A DNA stretch of 64,000 nucleotides, taken from NCBI GenBank assembly GCA_958510875.1, contig OY294067.1, forward strand, positions 263,660,180-263,724,179, written 5' to 3'. Source of the DNA: Endomychus coccineus. Taxonomy: Eukaryota > Arthropoda > Insecta > Coleoptera > Endomychidae. The notes below the pieces were generated by a model that was not told where the DNA came from, did not search any database, and was given only the letters and a program-made list of their open reading frames with translations. The translations under genes were made by a program, and so were the position numbers. This document shows positions 34,577 to 43,379 of this stretch, piece after piece; position 1 is the first letter of the stretch, and each line of letters begins with the position of its first letter.

Positions 34577-34656
34577 TAGATCTTTGATTTTTAATAAAGT
34601 ATAGTTGCAGTCGTTCTTTGAAAGTATTTTCGTTCACGTAGTATTCCACTCGAACT
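34577..34656 (-). CDS. SLO2: SLO2 potassium channel, exon 2 (cytoplasmic N-terminus)
   Basis: The 80-bp exon runs from 34656 (acceptor cttttgttacag) to 34577 (donor gtaagt). Its first base completes an arginine codon begun in exon 1, 26 codons follow, and its last base begins a serine codon finished in exon 3. It encodes [20 protein letters not shown] followed by IKNQRS. This highly conserved cytoplasmic segment just before S1 is characteristic of SLO2/KCNT channels. It lies between introns of about 26.2 kb and 9.0 kb. The coding content is far above what the surrounding sequence would give by chance, and phases agree on both sides. Confidence 0.93.
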
Positions 34657-35109
34657 CTGTAACAAAAGATAAACAAGTTAGAGTAATGTTTTACTAAGTT
34701 CTCGTAAACTTTTATGACAACTTCAATACGTTACAGGCAAGTTTGCCGAGTAAAGCCCATAAACGAGAGTTATCAGTTATTGATGTTGATGTTTCCAAGG
34801 GAAACGAAGTCTTATTGTAAAATGATACGATGCGCTCCGCTAATAAAATAAAGTTTACCAATTTTTCGCATTACGTGTTACAATTTCGTGAGATCGTATT
34901 ATCAGAAACACATTCAAGTGCAACGAAATGACATCATGTTTTCTAGCAGATATATTTAGGAATGATCCTTTCATATTTTGTTCTGATGATGAGTAAGACT
35001 GGGATTCTAAATTTATAGCTACTATAGTTTTTTGAAATTGTCACATACACAGTTCTAAAGAATTACATTAAATGCTATATAGAGAAGATTCACATTACCC
35101 CTAATACTT
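34657..35109. other. Intron 1 sequence, nothing recognised
   Basis: Contains the branch/acceptor side for exon 2; no repeat was identified. Confidence 0.4.
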
Positions 35110-35599
35110 GTTACAATCAGTGGTGGTCTCACTGTAGGCGCAGTCCCTTAAAAATTAGGTTAACATATACAATTATTGGTATTGAATCTGCAGCCAGAAA
35201 CCTGCATTCCTGCCACCCAAAATACATGGGTGACGAAATAATAACGCCGGTACAACTGTACCTCGATCAATTTTCAAATAGCACCCAGGTGTGATCCAGT
35301 TATTCATGCGTTAGAAAGAGACCACTCTGGCACGTGAAACAGAAGATACGTGCAGGTGCATTATGAGATTCGCGTGAATTGCTCTAATGTCATGACTCAT
35401 TTCAGTCATTCAGTGCACACACGTTGATTATATTCAACCTCGGCGAGAATAAAGCGATCGCAACGGAGGCATATTCGGTAGAAAATATTGAAAAAAACAC
35501 AGACATTTCCAAACTAGTGTAGAAATAATTGCGTTTTAGACAAATTTAAACTGAAACGTGAATTAAGTTATATACAGCAGGAAAGATTTTCGCTTAGCA

Positions 35600-35886
35600 C
35601 CAAGTATGCATAACAATTTTGCAATTATTTACAGATCGAAACCTCAAGGGTTGTTTAAGTGAAGTCGTTTTTGTATTAAAATTAATTTGTGCCATACCGA
35701 TAACAAATGTTGAAAGTGAACGCTGTTTTTCAAAGCTTAAAAGAGTTAGAACCATTTTGAAAAATACAATGGCGTAGGACGCACTAGATTATTTTTGCAG
35801 GATGAGTATTGAGAAAACAATAATTGCAAAAATTCCAGATTTTAATAATTGTGTAATTGATAATTTTGCGAATTCCAAAAATAGAT
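35600..35886 (+). pseudogene. hAT transposase, C-terminal dimerisation region
   Basis: The plus-strand frame reads LSEVVFVLKLICAIPITNVE, SERCFSKLKRVRTILKNTMA, a stop, then DALDYFCRMSIEKTIIAKIP and ends at a stop codon at about 35886. The pattern IP.T...ER.FS..K.I...LR.TM....L..L...SIE is the well-known hAT dimerisation domain. The catalytic and zinc-finger parts are missing. One internal stop. It lies within the hAT element bounded by the 8-bp duplication. Confidence 0.85.
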
Positions 35887-36011
35887 GAATGTATTTTCTA
35901 TACAAATTACCTCAAGCTTGGATATATCTAGGGATTCTAGAGCAAGTTTACTTTTCATCTTAGAACTTGAAGATCTAAGAGCGTAGCGTCTACCTATAAT
36001 TTTTTAATTAA

Positions 36012-36375
36012 TAATGCTTCTTGACCCAGCTATGAATTATATATAAATTCTCGGGAAATTGGTGACACTAACACATATACTTATTTTTTTGTTTTTACGT
36101 ACATTTAGATCTCACGACCATCATCAGAAGACTTATCATTATCAATATCTAAAACTGGATCTCTTAAGACAAATTGTATCAGCAAAAAGCGTCCTTATCG
36201 AACCACTTCCAATCATAGATGCCCACGTCACCGAGACGAACTAATACACGAGTAATCGAAATTGTAACACATTAAAGTTTCAAGTCTATGAATACGTATC
36301 AAGAATCCACTGTTCACCAATTTTCTTATAATGTACGAAGTCATGTCAAACAAAGTTTGTATACGACTAAGACCT
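36012..36375 (-). mobile_element. Solo Penelope-B terminal repeat, nested in hAT
   Basis: It starts with the family end motif ttcttgaccca and attatatataaattctcggg, followed by acacatatac, acgtac.ttt and the cgagacgaact...acacgag block also seen at 12690, 42350 and 43570. A hammerhead core on the minus strand (36137 to 36093) keeps CUGAUGA and stem II but its GAAA box reads uaaa, so it should be inactive. No coding part. Confidence 0.7.
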
Positions 36376-36627
36376 AAGATATCTGTCAAAATAGCATACA
36401 AAAAGGGGATATTTGGCAAAGGAAACCTATTTCTTTAAGCTAATATTTTTTCTCTACGAATTTCCCATTCATAATTTCAGGGTGTTTGACCTTGAAAAAT
36501 TCGAAATTTTCACCAGCGGCCCATTTCTCTATTTAAGCGCACCCCGATATCCATGTATCCAGCCGCCACTGATTACAATATAATCATAATTTCACTTTAA
36601 CCGAGATATTTCATCAGATCATATGAA

Positions 36628-37085
36628 CTTTGTTTTCTATTCCATGTCAGGAGCTACTTTACATCCCAGCAGCTCCTCATGATCTACAGAGCACATATTT
36701 ATCTGTCTGTCCTAGAATGCTCTTCTTCTTCTTTGGAGTTCAGCTCCCAAACATACGACACTAAAACTCTTAGATTCCATTTCTAGAACACCGTAGAAAG
36801 TTCGTCGATCTCTACCTCCTCTATAGATATTTTTACAAGCGATGGTGAACAGAAATCTGAAATGTTATTTCATCACGAGGAATTTCAGGCAGGCAAACTA
36901 GACGAGTTCAATCTGGTAACACCTTTGTTGTCAATCTTGAGAGCTACTGAGCTCATTTGACTCCAATTTTCTATAGAACATCGTAGTTGTAGAACTTTTT
37001 TCCCAGAGAGGTCTTTTCTGATGCCTATAACCTCCAAACTCTCAAGGAAAATTCCAATGCCTATCTCCTGTTCCAACATTCCACA
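36628..37085 (+). pseudogene. LINE-A 3' fragment
   Basis: It shows SYFTSQQLLMIYRAHIYLSV near the start, SSAPKHTT.KLLDSIS, EHRRKFVDLYLLYRYF, then RGISGRQTRRVQSGNTFVVN, RSYSTFQ-type and the tail PITSKLSRKIPMPISCSNIP. Compared with 30990-31800 a piece of about 70 bp around RAILLIDDSTLTSSL is missing. Many frame changes. Confidence 0.72.
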
Positions 37086-38595
37086 GCTGACTTACATAAT
37101 GTATCACGAACATTACATCGGTAAATCGGCTTTAGCAGAACACACATACCACCAATCATCAAACAAGACATCAAAATACCGGAAAATACCGAAGCCATGG
37201 AAATTCTTAAAATGCAGTAACCTACAATATGACATATGGAAACACTTTCTCCATATTCTAGTCTACTAATTATTTCTGCACGACCAACGAATAAAACACC
37301 GGAGAGGGACATAACACTATTTAGTCTCAGTTCCAGATTTCAAATTGCTCTGAAAGTTCCGCCTATAATTGTCGTGAAAACTTCGGTATTAATAGTGTTT
37401 TGATGACGCTCGATTCATCTGGATACCATCAATAAATCGTCATCTCTAGTGTGCTGATTGCTGCCTGTCGTTGTTCACACCTCCTGTATGGCTCCGTATG
37501 ATGGTAGTTGGTTGAAGAAATAGCACTTGATGATTTTAAGTTCTTTATTCACACCTATATACAGTTATGTACAAACTACACTAAAACAACTGACTTGTCT
37601 TATTTATGAAGGCTAGTTTTCCTAAAGTTGTGTTTTTCTAGATTAACGTTTTCATTATAATATTGATGATGTGGTTGATATTATTGAAATTAATGATGTT
37701 GCTCGTTGATTGATTTCGTTGTGATATGTTCCTTTTCTCCAGTAGTTTACTTCAGGCAAATTTTAGACCAGGTAGAGTTTGTAGAGGAGGGTAGTAGATG
37801 CTATCGTTGGCTACATATTCGTTGACCAGAAATTCCTAGGCAACACAAATAATTGTTAGAAGTACCGATGATAAACAGATGATAACATTTCGCCGGCTGA
37901 TGACAATTGACACAGGAATTCCATTTACGAATGGATTCCAGATGTGATGTAAATACATTCACAGAGGCTAGAAATATGAGCTAATATACAGACATGATAC
38001 TTCAAATGGCTTGTCATAATTATTATGAATATGTACAAAAATATGAATATGTTAAGCTTTAACACCTAGAGCAGAGTTGATAGTTGATTGATTTAATAGC
38101 TGCTTAAAACAGATTATGGTAATCGATATTCCGTACTGAAAACCGCATTACATAAAGAAACAAAGCATTCCAGCTTTGTACTACATGAATGGAAGTTCCG
38201 CCAAAAAACAACTATCTATTAATAAGGGAGCGTCTGAATAAAATATGACTGCGCCCTTGGCTTAAATCCACAATTAGCTAATTATGTGCCTTCAAAAGAC
38301 TTCCACGTGCACCCGCAAGGTATTATTAATAACTTCAGTAATCATTCCCGACAGATTAGAAGAATGTACTTTGTTTCAACTTCTACAAAGCTATGATCAA
38401 TTTCAACCATCATTCAACAACCTTCGGCTTATGTTCTATCATTATCTTACATAACAATAAAATAATTAATTAGAAATATTTCGTACAATTATTCGAGAAT
38501 GAGCAATAAAAACTGATTGATGATAACTCTCGGGAGAATAGATCTACTAATATTGACTCAGATTCAAAAAGTCTCATGTAATTTATCATTATCGA
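37086..38595. other. Intron 1 sequence, nothing recognised
   Basis: Overlapping frames at 37021-37312 on both strands have no family match. The rest is AT-rich intron sequence. Confidence 0.4.
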
Positions 38596-38599
38596 CGGC

Positions 38600-38927
38600 T
38601 GCCTCAGAAAACGTTCATTGCTTCAGGTTCACTGTCCAACCTTTTTGCTGAAATGTTTAAGCGAATTTCACTCTGAATCGACAAGGGACTCTCGTAATTT
38701 TGCTGCCATTGATAGCCATATTTCTAGAGAGGTCCAAAATCGTGAATGACTGGTAACAGGAGACCTGCTTGCCGATGTAACACAAATATCTATTGAAATT
38801 TCATAGAAAATCTCCCGTTCTGGCATTTTCTATCTCCACAGCTTATGACCGAGTCTTGCATCAAGTCCTTTTTGAGAAACTACCGTCATATGGTTTGCCG
38901 CCTCAACTTTCTCGTTCACTATCCAAT
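38600..38927 (+). pseudogene. LINE-A reverse-transcriptase fragment in the left arm of element B
   Basis: It reads NLFAEMFKRIS (about 38635-38665), then a deletion to IVNDW..TGDLLADVTQISI (about 38735-38800) and ISTAYDRVLHQVLFEKLPSY, GLPPQLSRSLSNS. The AYDRV block is the RT motif A of this LINE family. It adjoins the left arm of fold-back element B. A matching inverted piece lies beside the right arm (41510-41630). Confidence 0.78.
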
Positions 38928-39689
38928 TCATATGGGGGGAACTCTGAGCGAGCATGTTCCTATGGAAGGGGTTCAATGGTCCTAATGATGATTAAGTAGA
39001 TACTCTTCAATTTTCAAAAAACATACATTAGTATGTTGTATTCAGCCCTTTCTTCGCGAATCGTTATGTGGATCGATAGAGCTTAGCGATTTTTTGCATT
39101 CTCTTGAGGAAACCACTTGACAACTTTGTTGTATGCGTTTGAGTGGGACGTTCGATGCACACATATTCTGAATGAAGTTTTTTACTGCACTGTTTAATGC
39201 ACTCTCTGAATATTGCTTGTTATTGCTTGGAAACACGTAGTTGGGGGATTTCAAGCTACCTGATTGTGAATCTTACATTGAAATGGTTTTAAAAATCCAG
39301 GTTGCATTTTTTTTGAATTTCTTCAATATTTTCTAAAATCATTTGAAATTTGGTACCCGGGAATTTTCCAGATCGCTGATTACGAATCGGAAGAAAATTG
39401 ATAGATTGTATAATCAAATGCAATTCATATTGCACTGTCGGATGAAGTTTCCAATATTACATGAAATTGGTATATGGGGATTAATGAAGTCGCTAATTAC
39501 GAATCTGTAGTCACAGTTATTGGAAAAATAATAAATTGCATAATAAAATGCATTTAAGGTGTATTATTGCACTTTTATAATATCAAATAAAATGAGTAGA
39601 GAATTGGTTTACGAGGGTTTCAGAGATCGCTGAGTATTGATCTGAAGTGAGAACATGGCCAGATTTATCACGCTGCTAAGGAAAAAAAA

Positions 39690-40660
39690 TTAAAAATGAC
39701 ATAGAATCTCGTTAAAGCGTGAGTGATGCGGACAAAAATATTGTTACAACTGCTATCAACAAATCTGAAATGACTGACAAACAAGTGGTTGTAATATCTA
39801 AATTTTTCCGTGCTAGTGATCGGACTTACACCATCAGATCGCAAAATTTGTTTTTATAAGTTACCTGGTTCGAAAACTGATGAAACTTATTCAAGTGATA
39901 GTTCCAACGAGTATCAGCTATGCAAGCCGCATATTTTATCATTGCATGCATTTACAGGGTGCGACACGACGTCCGCTCTCTTCAATAAAGGGAAACGAGT
40001 TTTGTTCAACAACTATGGAAAATATTCAGCTTTTCAAGAGCATGCAGAAAAGAAAAAAAAATATCTTGAAATTGGAGATTTATTGGAACACAGATGTTGT
40101 TACTGGTTTTATATCGTACAACATTAAACTTCCGCAAGTCTAGCATACTATATCAGGTACCAACATTAAAAGTAGTACGGCTCTATACAATTGTACCATC
40201 ATTAGACGCATTTACGCAACATTTGAAACGTGTCTACCTGTTCCATATTGGATGTATGGTCATAATCAAACCGATATAGATTTGATTAATGAAGACAGTA
40301 TGGGTGAGGAAAACGTTGATAAATTCGAAAATCACTCAACACCTTCTACGGGGATCTGGAAATGGGTCAATCAATATTTTGATCTAATGCCTATACAAAA
40401 CCAGCAGCAACAAAAGAACTAATAGATATTATTCCAAGCGGGTATCTGTCTAATTGCGGAAAATTATGGGGATGAGGAAAAAGTGGATTTACCTGCAACA
40501 TAGCATGCAAAAAATGCAATGGGATCAACTGTTCAAATGTTGAATTACCAGATACCCGACAAGAAGAGAGGAAATCAAATGATGAAATTGCTGAGCATTC
40601 CGATTCAAATGATGTCGGTACTAATGTTAATCAAGATGAGAATGAATGAAATGTACAATG
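39690..40660 (+). pseudogene. TE-associated GCDTTS/cysteine-rich protein, decayed
   Basis: The frame from 39810 reads LVIGLTPSDRKICFYKLPGS and HILSLHAFTGCDTTSALFNK, then GKRVLFNNYGKYSAFQEHAE. After frameshifts it continues with QHLKRVYLFHIG, KPAATKELIDIIPSG and GFTCNIACKKCNGINCSNVE, ending with an acidic tail near 40640. I know long, repeat-associated invertebrate proteins with LHAFTGCDTTSAFF and a C-terminal Cys-rich run (CGCRK.GL.CS..C..C.G..C.N). Their biochemical role is not established to my knowledge. The position between the arms of fold-back element B suggests an element-encoded protein. Several frameshifts and stops: a pseudogene. Confidence 0.7.
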
Positions 40661-40715
40661 TATAAATCATTGAAAAAATATATTGTTAAATAAATAAAAA
40701 TTGAAACGTGTTCCG

Positions 40716-40747
40716 TAATAATAATAATGTTAATAATAATAATAATA
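40716..40747 (+). repeat. (AAT)n microsatellite
   Basis: Interrupted run of aat units between the element B gene and its right arm. Confidence 0.85.
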
Positions 40748-41509
40748 CCCATAATAATTGATAAGATAAGATGAAGATGAATATTCTGATGATGTATAAT
40801 AAATGATTTTGTTTTGTATAAATTGATTGTCCATTTCAATTTGATAAAATGTCTGTGTATCATTAATAATCTCTTCATATCTGCTTTATTTTTTTTTCAA
40901 ACCAGCTCTCTACATTCATACTCAGCGATCTCGAAAACCCCCGTATACCAATTTTCAACTCATTTTATTCAATATTCAGAAAGTGCAATAATGCACTTAA
41001 TATTAAAAAAGTGCAACCAATAGTGCAACATAAACATTTAGCTATGCAATCTATCAATTTTCTAATAACTTTGACTTCGGATTCGTCATAAGCAACCTCA
41101 AAAACCCTCGTGTATCAATTTTAAACTGATTCCAGAAAATATTAAAGGAAGTAAAAAAAAAGTGCATAATATAATGGATTTTTAAATTCAACTTGGATTT
41201 TTCTTGATCATTTTGATATCAGATTCACAATCAGTGATGTTGAAACACTCTAATCAGAAGTTTCCAAGCAATTACAAGCAATATTCAGAGAGTGTATTAA
41301 AAAGTGCAGTAAAATGAATTTAAAATATTTGTACAACAAACGCCTCACCCGAACGCATACAACAAACTTGCCAGATACATTCCTAGAGAGAATGCGAAAA
41401 AACCGCTATGGTCTATCGATCCAAGTAACGTTTTCCCTAAGTTTTGCGAAAATTGGCCCATTCCCATGAGGACATGCTCGCTCAAAGTTCCCCAATATGG
41501 AATAGATTT

Positions 41510-41630
41510 TGAATGAAAAAGAGGTATTTGTGTTACATTGGCAAGCAGGAGTTCTGTTGATCTCTGCTGACAAGAGCCATATTGCCAGTAATCCGGGATT
41601 TTGGAGCTCTCTAGTTATTGGATTTGCTAG
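41510..41630 (-). pseudogene. LINE-A fragment beside the right arm of element B
   Basis: On the minus strand the order is TRELQNPGLLAIWLLSAE-like in one frame and, in the LINE frame, the HGSRQQRSTG..LL..VTQ stretch: gcaatatggctcttgtcagc, agagatcaaca, ctgcttgccaatgtaacaca. It shares the changes tccaaaatc and actgg with the left-arm LINE piece where other copies have tacaaaatt and accgg. Confidence 0.72.
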
Positions 41631-41634
41631 ATTT

Positions 41635-41855
41635 GACTGCTTTCACAATCAGGGACCTAAAAACCCCCATAACTACAAGTTTTCATGCAATTACAAGCAC
41701 TATTCAGAGAGAGCACAAAAAAATGCAGGAAAATACATTAAAAAAATGATTGCCCCAAACGCCCCACAGAAACGCATATAACGAAGTTGCCAAATACATT
41801 CCTTAAGAGAATGCCGAAAACCACTAAGCTCTATTGATCCACAGAACGTTTTTCC
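41635..41855. repeat. Extra copy of the outer arm unit of element B
   Basis: The blocks aagcactattcagagag, gcataacgaagttgcc-like, cattc.t.agagaatgc and ctctattgatccac..aacgtttt match 41270-41440 in the same orientation. So the LINE piece at 41510-41630 is enclosed between two copies of the arm unit. Confidence 0.7.
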
Positions 41856-42146
41856 AATGTTTTTCCTAAATAAAACGTACCACATGTTTATAAACACCTG
41901 AAATATAGAAATAGAAGCGTATCATTAAATATTGCGTATACGGATTTATAATTTCTTCTGAATCTTTTTCCTTTTCATCGCACTATAGCGACAGTGAACA
42001 CTGGATCATTACGTTATCTTCCAAGTCCGTAGAATCGAACAATATTTTATACCAAATTGAGTGCAACTCAATTGATAGTACAGAAACAAAATGATAGCAA
42101 TAAACTGCTCATAGAATGATAGATATTGAAATAATAATAAAGATTC

Positions 42147-42571
42147 TTGACCCAGTATGAATTATATATAAAAATTCTCGGGAAATAGGTCACATTAACA
42201 CTTTGTTTTAAATTTTCATCTTTACGTACGTTTCGGTCTCACGACCATCATCAGAAGACTTATTATGTCAAAAAGGGTTTATTAAAACTAATTATAGCGC
42301 AAGCGCCTATATCGCACAAATTTCAATCAAAAAAGTCTACGTCGTCGAAACGAACAGAACCACGAATAATCGAAATTGTATCGTCAATATTGAAGTATAC
42401 AAATGTTTGTAGCAAGAATCCACTATTCAGTAATATTCCTATAATATACAAGCGCATGTTGGTATAGTCTCATAACAACCCAATGATAATGAAAGGTACG
42501 TAAAGACGAAAATTTAAAACAAAGTGTTAATGTGACCTATTTCCCGAGAATTTTAATATATGATATTAAAA
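42147..42571 (-). mobile_element. Penelope-B terminal repeat pair (snapback), copy with intact hammerhead core
   Basis: The left end (42147: attcttgaccca, attctcgggaaataggtcac, attaacactttgttttaaat) is mirrored at 42487-42571 (aaatttaaaacaaagtgtta, gtgacctatttcccgagaat). Arms of about 70-80 bp are nearly perfect and enclose about 230 bp of family terminal sequence. No coding part. It could be a minimal non-autonomous derivative or a template-switch product of Penelope-B. Confidence 0.78.
42217..42260 (-). ncRNA. Hammerhead-type self-cleaving ribozyme motif (intact core)
   Basis: Read on the minus strand: stem I 42260-42255 pairs with 42222-42217 (agucuu with aagaug, five of six pairs including a G-U). 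CUGAUGA is at 42254-42248, one extra U at 42247, stem II GGUC/GACC (42246-42243 and 42238-42235) with loop GUGA, GAAA at 42234-42231, and a 2-bp stem III closed by GUAC, since ACGUACGU is a palindrome. The predicted cut lies after A at 42223. Minimal type I hammerheads with very short stem III are known from Penelope-like elements, where dimers are thought to be the active form. The extra U before stem II makes activity uncertain. Confidence 0.7.
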
Positions 42572-42719
42572 TATGTACGGGTCTGGAATGACAAAACGTA
42601 GGAATCTATAATCACTCCTATTTTTTCGACAATTTGCAATGCAACTCTTCTAGAAGTGGAAAAGGTGAATAAAATTAATAATAAATGCAATGCATATTCC
42701 CTAGTTATTCGCACGTTCC

Positions 42720-43375
42720 CTACTATATCTTAATCTCATGATGGCATATTATTTATATGCTTTGTCTTCCACGACGTCAAAAGAAGTAATATAATATTTC
42801 ATAAGTAACAATACGTATTTTATCCGTTCCTCTTTTGCTCTCCATGTCGTATTCGTGCATCATGCACGAGTGTTGGCACATCATAAATTGTACACATCTG
42901 AAACAACCCTTCCCTAAGGATGCGGTATACCCTGAGAAACTGGCAGAAGTTATTGGATCGGAATTCCGAAGTTCACACATATTCGGCGCTAATAACGCTT
43001 CAATAAGTCCATTTAGATACCACCATACCAAAGATGACTTACTTGATTAATAATTAAGGTCAATACGTCTTAGCAGACGTCCTACAAATACGAAAACGGA
43101 TGTTACGGAATCTGACTTCAGACCATTAATGAACTGGAAACTTTGAGAAGTACAGAGTTGAATAAATTAGAGGAAGTATTGAAAATGTTGATAACTTGAT
43201 TAATTCTATCAGCAAATGGGTCAAAACGATTTGGGGAACTGAGATTGAAGTGAATGTAAGCAATAACACGAGACATTCACAACAAGTGCAAAGGACATAT
43301 CTAAAGAAAAACTTAAAAATACTGGTTAACGGTTTGTATGAAGTACCTCAAATATTGAATGGAGTTAATACTGAT
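42720..43375 (+). other. Unassigned open frames
   Basis: Two plus-strand frames, 42835-43050 (with QPFPKDAVYPEKLAEVIGSE) and 43196-43381 (with ISKWVKTIWGTEIEVNVSNN), look more protein-like than chance intron sequence. I do not recognise either. They may be parts of a retroelement polyprotein or gag-like ORF. Confidence 0.3.
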
Positions 43376-43379
43376 TCTT

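Larger units (their letters stand above)
35110..36579. mobile_element. hAT element with 8-bp target-site duplication
   Basis: The element 35118-36571 starts cagtggtgg and ends ccgccactg, matching ends of 9 bp with one difference. It is flanked by gttacaat (35110-35117) and attacaat (36572-36579), an 8-bp duplication with 7 of 8 matching, the size hAT elements make. It contains the transposase end at 35600-35886 and a nested Penelope-B terminus at 36012-36375. The element is internally deleted, about 1.45 kb instead of the usual 2.5-5 kb. Confidence 0.8.
38928..41505. mobile_element. Fold-back element B with gene inside
   Basis: The left arm, about 38928-39643, is an imperfect reverse complement of the right arm, about 40900-41505. 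Matching blocks: ctgagcgagcatgt.c, ggatcgatag, gcattctct, tttgttgtatgcgtt, actctctgaatattgcttg and gatcgctgagtat. The arms contain diverged tandem units of about 140-170 bp, each with a gatcgctgattacgaatc-type core. The spacer 39644-40899 carries a decayed plus-strand gene (39690-40660). Long subrepeated inverted arms define fold-back-type elements. A coding passenger in between suggests a partner of mobilisation. Confidence 0.75.
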
